Below are positions 11,553 through 40,740 of a DNA stretch of 64,000 nt, one piece after another (the stretch's first letter is position 1; every line of letters begins with the position of its first letter). The notes beneath the pieces were generated by a model, which searched no databases, was not told the origin of the DNA, and worked only from the letters and a program-made list of their open reading frames with translations. The stretch comes from Monomorium pharaonis. Its lineage: Eukaryota > Arthropoda > Insecta > Hymenoptera > Formicidae. The stretch is from the NCBI RefSeq assembly GCF_013373865.1, contig NC_050469.1:31849822-31913821 (forward strand). The letters are read 5' to 3'. The position numbers and the translations under genes were made by a program.

Positions 11553-14500
11553 TGTCCAAGACTTCAGAAAATTAATGTTATAGTGTTCAAAAATAATTTT
11601 GAATTTATTTTGATACGAGATTACGTTAAAAAGATATTTTGCTATTTATAATAAATATTTTTTATAATTTTACACTTTAAAATCTTAGCAATGTAAAAAA
11701 GCATATTGAAAGTTTTACAAATTGTATCCTAGGCAACACAATGTCAAATAATCATAAGATGTCTTATGTCCCGATTTTGGACATTATGATGTCTGGAATA
11801 TTCGCATGCAACAATTCTTTGCTAGTTAAAATTACAGCTAACTATTCTTCGAAATAATCTAAAAATTCATTTTTTTATCTATAAAAAATAATGTACAAAA
11901 AATTATTTGATATTTCTAATGTTGCAAATGCAACGTATTTTGAAATACACTTTCTATTAAAAGCTGTAATGTATATCATACGTGGAGTCAGCAATGACTC
12001 TTACGATAGTTTTTGTTGGAATATTAGTTATAAAACATCAAAATCTACAAAAAGATAATAACGAGTTAGAAATATTTGTCTCTTTCATGTCACCTGATGA
12101 TTAAACTAATATTTTCACTAATCTAATACTTTCCTCTAATTCGGCTGAATTCAGCCGGTCGAACAAAAGCCTTATTACAATTTGTATTTTATAAATTGTC
12201 ATCGTTAAAGATGATAAACAAAAGCACTATTAATAATCAGCTTTGAAAAGATAGCCAATTAATTAATAATGACTTTTATCGTATCAGCGTATTGTATTCC
12301 GTGCGAGGCTCACACAAATCTAAGATAACGACACCAAAATGTCATCCAAAAAGACATGATACAAAATGCCGTTTCCTTCGCACCATCAATAATTATCTTT
12401 TACGGTATAGTTGAGGTGTATATAGCATTATTTAAAAATTATATGTTAAATGTCATTTTAAATAGTACAGAATAACGCTATTAAACGATGTCACCACGGT
12501 TTCTTTTCACCGAAAACATTTTCCAATTAAAATTACTTTGTTACTCAAAATTCCTAATTATTTATAATTTGACATTTCTAATAGATTCAAATACGATTCT
12601 AAAAATTGTCATTGTTATATCAATAATTGTCTTATATATTAGCAAGAATATATAAAATATTTTTTTTAATTTAGTAAACTTCGCAAAAATATATTTTTAT
12701 TTCAATATTCTAATACTCATTTAAAAAACGCAATATTATTTTATAACAATAATATTAAAAAATTCTAATTCTCTTAGTTTGAAGTTACTGTTATTTCTTA
12801 TTGAATTTTTTTTTCCTCTCAACTTATGAAAAATATTATTGTATAAAACTGAATATATTTTTCTAATAAAATTATACAAAATTTCTTCATTTAAGCAAGC
12901 AAATAATATCTGTTTAAGATTATCAAACTCTTTAAAGATTTTATGTTTTTGCTTATATAAGTCAATGATTGTTGATTTGATATTAAATTCTTTTTCCGTG
13001 TACGATACATTTTTTCTATCATTTCAAATTTTCTTGCTGATTTTCATGGATCGCAATTGAAGATCCTAACGCACAAATCCTACGAAATCGTTATAATTAA
13101 TATTTTCTGAAATGAAATTATCATTCTCAATATTGCAATAGTAATGTTTGTGATATCGCTCGTTATATTGATTAATATTTATTAGTTATAACAATGTCAA
13201 AGCAATAATTTTCATGTAAGTGATTACAGCCATTAATTACTTACCCTATTAAATATCATTTTAGAATTTTATTTAAAATTCACGAATTTCCGAAAAAGGA
13301 AAGATGTTTTGATCTTTTTTCCGTTTTGGTAACTGGCTTTTATAAATGACAATCGTTTTCGTGCAATGCCTTATTTTTACGAGCATTTTATGACGGTAAT
13401 TTCTTCTCTTCAACGCACGGGGGAAAAAACAAAACGCTAATATTGCAATGTATCTAATTAATATTTAATCACTAAATTAAAAAATACAAACGTGAGTCAA
13501 AAATACATATAAATTATGCAAAATCATAAATACTAATAAAAATTAAAAAATATCACTAACAATAAAATTATAAATGTATCAAATATTGTGTACCTGGCTG
13601 CAAAAAGACACGAATAAAATTTGAAAATTTACTAGAAGAGATATTAAACTTATATAATATAAAGATCCTGTTGCAATTCAAAAGTATTGAGAATTATTGT
13701 TAAATCTTTAGAAATAACACATAATTTTATCGTTAATGATATTTATCTATTTTTATTAGTATTTTTATATGATTTATATATTATTACACACATACAAAGT
13801 TTATACACATACACATGATTTACATGTGTATTTTAATTTAATTTATTTTTAAATATTAATAATATACTAATACATTGCAATATTAGTTTTAATTATTTTT
13901 TTATTTTTATCTTTTTTGTGACAAACCAAATCTCCATAGTACGTTGTTCAAGTTGTTAACATACCAAAGACATCGATTAATTTGAAAAATTAATAATTTT
14001 CTCTTTAGAAAAAGAGAAAAGAACAAAAGAACTGATCAGAAAGTTACTAAACGGCATTTTCTAACAAAAGTAAAGAGATATTACCGGTCGGCAATGTTAC
14101 ATTGAAACATTGTTATTATTTTTGTAAAGAAACCTTGTATATGTACTAACTTAGTGTGCTCTGTGGATGGAAACTTACGATATGTTAAATATTATCTATT
14201 ATTATTATTATTGTATTATTATATTATATATTATTACTACTATAATTACTTTTATCATCATTATTATATTAAAATAAAAACTATAAAATCTTGTTTAGAA
14301 ATTTTTAAACAACTTGAATATCGATTTTTGATGCATTTCATTCTCTCATTACTATATACCTTCTTTTTTTATTATTATTATTTTAATACACGCACCGATA
14401 TCTTCAACGACCCCAGTAGAAAAAATTTAATGAAATTTTAATAAATTTCATCAAAAAATTATTAATACTATTTAATGAAAAAATAAGGAAATTTTATTAA

Positions 14501-16139
14501 ATTTAATTCTAATCTTTGATAAAATTGACGAAAAATTGCAAATAATGATAAATTAACTTTTTTTCTATTATAATGATCTTTTAATAAATGATGAAATTAT
14601 CAATCAAAATGTTTTCAAATAAATAAAAATTCAACATTATTGAAATTTTATTAAAAGTTTTTTATCAGCGACATCATTCTTGTAAAATATTCTAATAATA
14701 CCTTACACAAAGAAATGATATTCATTAAAACGATTTAATGTCGATATTTGTTCCACAGTATTATTGTAGAAAAAATATTAAAATTCAATTTTAATGTATT
14801 TTCTTGTAAAATTGACCGGAATGTTATAGTCATTATTCAGATATTTCATGTTTTATTATATCTTTCGCTATGGGAAATTTATACTGCGTTTAAGGAATAT
14901 AAAATTTATTAAATTTTGAATTAAAATCAAATAGAAGAAATCCGCAAAATATTATTTCTAATTCTTTACTACGAGACACAGATAGGTTCTAATTATATTT
15001 CAATTCGCAATCTATTTAAATTATTATTTAATACTTTAAACATGATTCTTTTAAGTTTTTTGGATCTTCAAAAAATAAAAATCAGAAAATGTGATTACCT
15101 TTGGGACATTTAACAAAGGAATCTTATAAAGAGTAATAAATAAATGATATAAAGTAATTTTCATATTTATTTTTACAAAAAAGATCACTTTTGTTTTAAA
15201 CTAAGGAAACGTTTTAATAAAGTAAAAATCTAATTACCATGTAGACACTAAAATAAAAAACCAATTTCTATTAATATATCAAACTACTTAACAAAACGTA
15301 AAATTATACAGCGTGTGTTTAAGAAAAAAAAATTAATTCACATTTTTTAAATATATACATTTAGTTAGTGAATTATTAAAAAGGCTCCTGGCCCCTTGCA
15401 GTCATATTCGTGACGTCGGAGGCGAAAAAAATACTAAGATTCTCTCTTACCATTTTTAAATAAAATATTTCAATAAAATGACATTTCAAATTACTATAGA
15501 CTTGTAAGATTATCCAAAAACTTGCTTTTCTCTTGACAATTAATAAAATATCAAGTCTAATTACATAGCAAAATGCGCAGTTTGACAGCTATCGAAAGAA
15601 AGCGGAAAATATACTTTACACATACTATTTTCTTCACTAATATTAGTTTTCGAACAATTTTAAGAGTCTTACAAATATATCACATGTTACAACACGTTTA
15701 CAACACTAGCCCAAAGCTAATAATAATGAAATAACAAAAATTAATTGGTTGTCAACACGTTTTCTCGCCTTATAGTTTTTATTTCTACCACGTATAATCG
15801 TGTCGCTAAGCGTGTCAAAGCGGAATTTTTGGCTAAAGGACCAAGAACCTTAATAGAAAAATTAAATAAAAATAATAAACATTATAAGCTAATGCAAATA
15901 ATAAATTACTATAAATCGGAAATTTACATTAAAAGACCGCTCACATACTTTTGGCGCTTATAAACATTATTTCATCCTTGTTATTCATCATTAAATAAGG
16001 ACAAATAATTCTCACGAGTGTTGTGAGTAATAAATTTTGCTCAATTAGTTCTAAGCAGAGAGCTAGCAGAATTACATAATGATTAAAAGACATAAATATT
16101 TCAATTATTCAATTTAAACGTCTTACATTGTACTTTGGT

Positions 16140-34341
<18,202 letters not shown>

Positions 34342-34537
34342 AGTGTATCAAATGATAAAGCGTAATACTTATTTGTCAATTTCTGCATGTTATCTCGAAC
34401 ACTCCGAATAAGCATCAACACTTTTCCCGCTGTCAATTTCGAACAGTACAATCTATTTGTACTGCTTGCACTTTTTACACTCGAAATTTTTAAAGGTGCG
34501 TTCCCACTGAGCGCGTCCAATCAAAACATCCATTATT

Positions 34538-34675
34538 GGTTTGTTCGCGTCGCCATGCTCCGACATGCTCCTACTCACTCCAACGCATTCTAATAGGTTG
34601 GCGTCATCGGAATCAACGTATTGGAGTGCGTTGGGGTGAATAGGAGCATGTTGGGGCATGTGACGCGAACAGACC
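34538..34675. mobile_element. palindromic MITE, GTTTGTTCGCGTC ends, copy 1
   Basis: Inverted arms GGTTTGTTCGCGTCGCCATG and CATGTGACGCGAACAGACC, inner ACTCCAACGCATTC and GTATTGGAGTGCGTTGG. A near-identical copy is at 44798-44937. It lies about 200 bp upstream of the 14-exon gene start. Confidence 0.8.
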
Positions 34676-35216
34676 CCTATAGGCCGGTATTCATAGTCAA
34701 ATCTTATTTCAAGATCGTCTCAAGCAATGTCTTAAGATGCTAATACGGCTCTGTGATTGGTTGATGGCATCTTAAGACAGTACTTAAGATGATCTTAAAT
34801 ATAAGATCCGACTATGAATACCGGCCATAATCAAAGATTCGCCAATGGCGAACACAATTTTGATTGATCACTTGAGTCACATGGTTTATCCGCCATTGCG
34901 TACCCACGCTGGGCGAGGAAGAGGGGAGAGTGCTCTGTGTTGAGCAGTATAGGTTAAAGGAATATGTGTCAGAAATGTCACTATATTTTGACGATACACT
35001 CAGGAAGAACAAGAAAAATTAAATTAGCATTTGTCATATGGCTGCGTACAACTTGGAGCAGGCTCGCATTGTTTACTATCTCCACTACTCCAGACCCCAG
35101 CCCCAAATCCCAGCCTCCGGCCCCAGCCCCCAGCCCCCATCCAGTCACCGTATGGGTACAAGATGGTGGATAGCAGTCATGGTGGGGGGCCATTGGCGCA
35201 TCTTTGATTATAGGTC
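34676..35216. mobile_element. host palindrome interrupted by the 34682 MITE
   Basis: Left arm ATAATCAAAGATTCGCCAATGG (broken by the MITE) and right arm CCATTGGCGCATCTTTGATTAT are inverted. Inner arms near CCGCCATTGCGTACCCA and GGGTACAAGATGGTGG also pair. The same terminal motif recurs at 63777-63797. Confidence 0.65.
34682..34826. mobile_element. GGCCGGTATTCATAGTC-family MITE, copy 1
   Basis: A 145-bp palindromic element. The ends GGCCGGTATTCATAGTC and GACTATGAATACCGGCC are perfect inverts. The centre holds CTGTGATTGGTTGATGG. It is flanked by ATA on both sides. Its host palindrome's other arm (ending near 35216) gives the uninterrupted site. Confidence 0.92.
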
Positions 35217-35405
35217 TTTACCTGAGAGTGGCCACTGCGGCCTTTTTCATGCGACCAGAGAGGAACCTGCGAGCGGCCACCGCGGCTTTTTTCGTGCGAC
35301 AAATATTTGACTAGCATCAGCGTCAAACGTGGATGTAAAGCCGTTCTACATTAATTGCAGTCGCCATTTGCAATTTGCAACACCCAATAAATGTCGACCT
35401 TTTAA

Positions 35406-35821
35406 GGGCCATCTACAATGAAGAGTCGTAGGCCGTAGCAGTAGTCGTAGAAAATGTCTCCACTTCGTATTGCTTTACTATTTACAGCCTACAGCAGACA
35501 TTGAGCCAATTCATTGCGTGCTTACGATGAGCGTTGGGGCATTCGGGATTAGTTTTTGGTCGCTTTTCTTTGATGGCCGGCTTGTATGTTATTGCTACGT
35601 CGTTTTTATTCTAGACAGCATTGCCGGTAGTTTTAGGCCGGTATTCATAGTCTGATCTTATATTTAAGATCATCTTAAGTACTGTCTTAAGATGCCATCA
35701 ACCAATCACAGAGCCGTATTAGCATCTTAAGACATTGCTTGAGACGATCTTGAAATAAGATTTGACTATGAATACCGGCCTTAGTGCTGTTACGGCTAAA
35801 ACACTCCATTGTAAATGGCCC
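35406..35821. mobile_element. GGGCCATCTACAATG-family element, interrupted copy (E1)
   Basis: Ends GGGCCATCTACAATGAAGAG and CACTCCATTGTAAATGGCCC are inverted. The body contains TACAGCCTACAGCAGACATTG and CTTGTATGTTATTGCTACG. Removing the 145-bp MITE at 35636-35780 plus one TTA gives a sequence colinear with the copies at 45706 and 46257. Confidence 0.85.
35636..35780. mobile_element. GGCCGG-family MITE, copy 2, nested in E1
   Basis: A 145-bp near-identical copy in the opposite internal orientation to the one at 34682. TTA flanks both sides (35633-35635 and 35781-35783). The empty site GTAGTTTTAGTGCTGTTA is seen near 46062. Confidence 0.95.
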
Positions 35822-36081
35822 TTTACATTAATCGCAAGCAGCCAGTTGCGACTTGCGACATCCAATAAGCGCTTAGTTTCTAGTTAAAGCTCGACAGTCA
35901 TTGGGTGTTGCAAATTGCAACTGGCGACTGCGATTAATGTAGAACGAACTTTACATCCACGTTTAGCGCTGATGCTAGTCAAATATATATTGGTCGCACA
36001 AAAAAAGCTGCGGTGGCCGCTCTCAGGTTCCTCTCTGGTAATACCATAGACCTTATAAATATGAAGAGTAATTTAATCCAA

Positions 36082-36226
36082 GGCCGGTATTCATAGTCAA
36101 ATCTTATTTCAAGATCGTCTCAAGCAATGTCTTAAGATGCTAATACGGCTCTGTGATTGGCTGATGGCATCTTAAGACAGTACTTAAGATGATCTTAAAT
36201 ATAAGATCCGACTATGAATACCGGCC
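36082..36226. mobile_element. GGCCGG-family MITE, copy 3
   Basis: A 145-bp copy nearly identical to 34682-34826 and in the same orientation, flanked by CAA at both sides. Confidence 0.92.
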
Positions 36227-36277
36227 CAAGATTAAAATTAATCTACGTTGGTAAAAATAGGCCATAGATATATGGCA

Positions 36278-36580
36278 TTTTCGACCCGTGCTGGGTTAAA
36301 GGCCCTCACACATGAATTGATATAACCGTAACAGTAAGGTTTCGACCAATCATGTACTTGAATTAGCCGGTTACGGTTATGGTCGCCCAATCCGACGCGT
36401 CAAAACTTTACGTTATGGTTATGTCAATTCATGTGTGAGGGCTTTTAACCCGTTCGGTTTCTTTTCCTCTAGAACTGGCCAATCAGTTATTCCCTTCTTC
36501 AGAAGAATGGCTGTGATTGGTCTTATGACGTCATTAATCGCTCCCGGAGCGATTAACCCAGCCCGATCGGAAACGCTAAA
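36278..36580. mobile_element. host palindrome with a nested GGCCCTCACACATGAATTG MITE (36300-36444)
   Basis: The outer arms are TTTCGACCCGTGCTGGGTTAA and the inverse of TTAACCCAGCCCGATCGGAAA. The inner element has the ends GGCCCTCACACATGAATTG and CAATTCATGTGTGAGGGC (one mismatch) and lies between duplicated TTAA-like bases. CCAAT motifs are at 36346-36350 (inner) and 36479-36483 (outer). Confidence 0.75.
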
Positions 36581-36836
36581 GCAATACGATGAGAAATAAA
36601 ATTCCTAAGTTCCAATATAAATACCAGAATTTTTCCATCAAATTAGTAATTATGAAATTTTTAATTAAATTAATCAATTATTGACATGAAAAGACGCCAC
36701 TCAGAATTTGTATAATTTCATATAAAAATCAATACACGTTTATTAATCGATTATATCAGGATTAGAATAAGAGTAATATTAAAAATCTTAAGATCATGTT
36801 ATTTATAATTTATCATGATTTAGAGTATATGTATTA

Positions 36837-36842
36837 TTTATT
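36837..36842 (-). terminator. possible poly(A) signal of the 865-codon gene
   Basis: AATAAA on the minus strand about 150 nt beyond the stop codon at 36991. Many such hexamers occur by chance in this AT-rich DNA. Confidence 0.3.
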
Positions 36843-36854
36843 TAATATACAATA

Positions 36855-36888
36855 TACGCGCGCGCGCGTGTGTGTATGTGTGTAATTT

Positions 36889-36930
<42 letters not shown>
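36855..36930. repeat. CG, GT and TA microsatellites
   Basis: Short (CG)n, (GT)n and a longer (TA)n run follow one another just past the end of the gene on the minus strand. Confidence 0.85.
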
Positions 36931-36990
36931 TATGTATTAATGAGAGTATAATAAAACAAATCCGATTGTAATTTTTCATTGTGCACATTG

Positions 36991-39655
36991 TTAAATTAAA
37001 TTAGAATTTTTCTCTAATAAATTAGATTTGTCTATATTCAGCCGTTTCACTACCACTCTAGCACCCTTTGTGATGTCTTGAATAAACTTCAACATTTCAA
37101 TGCGTACTTTACTGCTTTTAACGTCATCAGGATTATTCAACAATTTTTGTTTCTGTCTAAGACATCTCTGTCGAATGGCATTGTCCTGGTTATGAATGTG
37201 TAACAAGTCATAATAAAATTCCTCCGTGATATCCTGTAACTTTCTTGATGAACTATGCTTTGATGATGAATTTCTTCGTAAAGTACGTTGCGTCGCGTTT
37301 TTTCTTGAATTCCTTACATGTGTATACCCATTCGTCTCTAAAACATCCTTTTTAACTGTTATGCAAGATTTTTCATTATTACTTTCTATTTTTTCAGAAT
37401 TATTGGAAAATTTGAGAGACAAATTATTTGCTACATTAGACTTTATAAATTTGTCATCCAATAAATCATTCGCTTCGGAAACTGTATCCTCCGTTAATAA
37501 TACCTGATGTTGAGTTTTATTTTCAGCCTGTTGCAATGTTCCACTGCTAATTGTCGAAGAAAACCTGTATGCTCTGCACGTGTGTTGTAGAACTTTCTGT
37601 AGAGCTGGTGACATTTGTTCAATGGTAATAGCCTTATCTGAAATTATTCTCGGTACATTTGCCTCTTGTCGAGGTGATTTGATTAAATTAGATTCCTTAG
37701 AATGTGTTTCACACGTTTTATTTGGATTCAATGAAGAATATGATAACTGAGATTTATAATGTTCTTCTATCAAATTATCACGTTTGTCTATATCCTCGAT
37801 ATTTTTATTGATCGTCAATGAATCTGTATTTCGCAACCCTGTATTAATTTTCTTAAATAATAAACTCTCAGGAGTAATATCCCCTTCTTGTTTTTTCATT
37901 TCAATACTACTCTTATACTCTTCATCTTTCTCATTGTCATTTTGCCATTCCATCAAGTGTTTCTCTTTTTCTGTCAAGAGTCCACTTGCTGTTGAACAAC
38001 CATCATTCTTTATGTTAGAAGAAACGCATTGATGTTGCCATTGTGACTGATACAAATTCAAATGATTTATCGCATTACGCCCATCATAATTTAAAACACC
38101 TGATTTATCCATTCCCACATCTACATAATTAATATTTACATCATGTACAGCATCGCCGTGAAAAACATTGAACAATGATAGATTTGCACCATTACCAATC
38201 GTATGGTGATTCTTATGCTGTTCATCTTTATTGCGCGGCGAGTCGATCATGGTTACCAGATTTTCCAGTCTCAATAGGCTCGAATTTAATAGACACTTTT
38301 CCCCACCTTTTGTCTCAACCTTTTCCGAATTTTCTAAAACTTCGTCCATCTCTAATTTAGTCTTTTGTTCAATGACGGCTACGCTATCCTGATCCTGTCG
38401 TATAGTGAACATCAGACCTTCCATTACTAAATCGGTAATATCGGAGGAACGCAAAACTTTGTCAGATTTAGTTTTTCTCTCGAATTCCCTATTTTTCTGT
38501 TTACGAATTTTGCATGACTTACTATACATATTATTTTCTAACTGTTTGTCATCAATATTTATTGAAGTTTCAGTATGTTGTCTGTCATTTTCTTGGCCTT
38601 CTAAGTTTATTATTTCATTATAGTAATCTTTGTGTTTTACGTGTATAGACTTATTTTCTTTAGTAATTTTTGTATAGTCTTTATCTTTATCTATATTCTT
38701 TACCTCGATCTGCAAATTCTTTCGTACTGGTTGATCAATAATTAAGTTGGCTTTCTCTTCTTTTTCAATAAAATATTGTTGTGGTGCATTGCTGGAATCA
38801 TTAGTCATGTTTTTGTTACTTAAATTATTTTTATTATTAGTTATTATAGTACAAGTATCATCTTTCTCTATTGCCTTTTCTATAAAATTGATTTTTTCTA
38901 TTAATAGCCATTCATCGGAACTATTTTTTACTATTTCTGGGAGAGGTTTTATAGAAGCTTTTTGTATTACTACAAATTTTGTTTCTTTCTTGTTTTTTAT
39001 TCCATCTATCTTTTCAAGTTCAATTTTATCTGTCGTCTTTGTTCTTAAAGATTGTTCCTGCACACAATCAGTAGAATATTGTTCTACATTTTTTTCATGT
39101 CTTTCGATATTGCAATTTATAGAGTCATTTTCTTGTACGTTATGAAATTCTGTATTGCCGTTATTAACAAAATGTGTTTCAGCTGTGGTATTTTCAGTTC
39201 TTTTATCCAGATTTTCACAAAAAATTGTGCAATGTCTTGTGCCATCATCTTGAAAATCAGAGTCGATTGTTGTTTCCAATGCTTTACTTAAGACATCCTC
39301 CGTGGTACTATAGTTTGAAATTTGATCTAGTTTTTTAATTTGGCATATCGTAGCGTTCCTCGAGGATACTTGATCGGTAGATATCACGGTACTAATCATT
39401 TTCTCGTCAGAATCCAAAGAAACATTCAAATCTTTAAAGGTAGAATCTGCATCAGCTTCCTTAACAATGGGATATTTTAAATCAAACAATGAGCATTCTG
39501 ACGAAGGAAACGTCCTTATAGTTAACACAAACGCGTGTGAAAATGCCGCAGCGTTAGTTCGTTGTTGGAATTTCATTATTGCGAACATCTTGTCTTGTCG
39601 AGTCCAGGATGTACAACCTGTATTTTTAATTGTTAGAGTAAAGGAATTTCCGTGT
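36991..39655 (-). CDS. uncharacterised Ser/Asn/Lys-rich protein, main exon
   Basis: A single long exon of 2,665 nt. An acceptor (CTTAG) at 39656-39660 is followed by an open frame to the stop at 36991-36993. The first Met in this exon is at 39588, giving 865 residues; 22 further open codons (HGNSFTLTIKNTGCTSW...) run back to the acceptor and point to an upstream exon. Residues 1-60 look globular (FVLTIRTFPSSECSLFDLKYP). The middle is polar and disordered without obvious domain or membrane segment. The last 110 residues are basic and helical (TLRRNSSSKHSSSRKLQDI, then FYYDLLHIHNQDNAIRQRC and IEMLKFIQDITKGARVVV) and look the most constrained. I do not recognise the family. The strong donor at 40595-40594 inside the last PIG-H exon joins to this exon in phase. 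Confidence 0.8.
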
Positions 39656-40594
39656 CTAAGTCTTATAAAAAAAATTATATTACAGGGTGTTTACTCACAC
39701 TTTAATTTAAAAATCCCCATAAAATTTCTGGATTTCCCAGAAATTTTATTCACAATTCTACGTGAAATTACAGAATTTTAAAAATGTAGATTAAAAAAAA
39801 TTTATTTTATTATGCGTAATTTTTAATGTTTCTTAATCATACAATCATTTGAGTTCTAAATATTAAAACAATACTAAAAACAAATAATGAATTAAATATT
39901 ATGATTTGTCCACAGTATACAAATTTTATTCACCTGTAGTACAGAAATTCAAAAGATGATAAAACACAATAAAAATTTAAAACAATGACTGTGGTCAACA
40001 TAACGCTATACTTCAAAGCGTAAGAATTGACCAATCAAAAAATGCTCCGAAACATTCGTAACGACAAGATGATCATAATCAAAGTATTGTTTTCTTATAA
40101 CAACTTTTTAAAAAACTCACGAGAATATACGTGAATACGTATATCATATTTATTGTTAAAATTTTGCATTATCAAAATAAAATTATTAAAAAAAACATTT
40201 TTATCAGAAATATATGACTTAAATTTAAAGTTAAAAAATACACAATTTAAATTTAAATTTAAAATTCCCAAAATTATTTTAAATAGCTATTTAAAATTCT
40301 ATAAAAATTCATAATCTCTTTCAACTTCAAGGGATAAAAAAGAAATCCCTTAAAAATTTTAGATTTTCCCGATTTTTTTCTGGTGGTAAACATCCTGTTA
40401 ATAATAATAAAAAAGGATACTGTAAGTTACAAGAAGATGCTGTGTGCCAAACTGTTGACCCTGTGTTGGATGACATTTTATAATTCTCCTAATAATTTTT
40501 AATAATTCTCGTCCATATGAAAATTGCATGGTATTCCTGAAAATACATGTAAATAAAATTTTCGAAGGTTAATAATAAGATGATAATAACTTAC

Positions 40595-40740
40595 CTCACT
40601 GTACGATGATATCTAAAGATAAATTTGTATATATTCTTTTTGTGACACAGCCAATAAGAACCGGGAATGATTAACACAGATTCTTTCTCTTGTTCGAGCC
40701 AATCAAGATGGCTAAGCGTTCGTATATGTATTCCAGGCAT
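40595..40740 (-). CDS. possible first coding exon of the uncharacterised gene, overlapping PIG-H in another frame
   Basis: From an ATG at 40740 a frame of 48 codons and 2 bases (MPGIHIRTLSHLDWLEQEKE...) runs to a strong donor AG|GTAAGT. It joins in phase to the acceptor at 39656, giving a 936-residue protein. The first 70 nt overlap the last codons of PIG-H in a different frame. The exon boundary is well supported; coding use of this frame is not. Start at 39588 with this exon as leader is the alternative. Confidence 0.4.

Larger units (their letters stand above)
7399..16139. other. 8.7-kb intergenic stretch without a supportable gene
   Basis: The start is probably the 3' untranslated region of the spitz-like transcript. 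The remainder is AT-rich. Open frames here are short and have no exon-like splice context. It contains the GT/GTGC, ATT and TA microsatellites and the palindrome at 11405-11552. I see no RNA gene. Confidence 0.6.
35250..36041. mobile_element. outer palindrome holding several nested elements
   Basis: Arms of about 100 bp: ACCAGAGAGGAACCTG...GCGGCCACCGCGGC at the left and its inverted relative GCTGCGGTGGCCGC...CAGGTTCCTCTCTGGT at the right, also GACTAGCATCAGCG with CGCTGATGCTAGTC. Between the arms lie a GCGACTTGCGACA-type palindrome, the GGGCCATCTACAATG element (35406-35821) and, inside that, a GGCCGG MITE. Confidence 0.75.
34342..36990. other. MITE-rich intergenic region between the 14-exon gene start and the 3' end of the next gene
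   Basis: Apart from about 150 bp just upstream of the ATG at 34341, almost all of this region to 36,580 is palindromic elements, several nested. The short open frames in it are shadows of the inverted repeats. Confidence 0.75.

Noticed and set aside
38747..39145. Plus-strand frame of 132 codons, Ser/Phe-rich
   Set aside because: Antisense shadow of the long minus-strand exon; no splice sites or domain.
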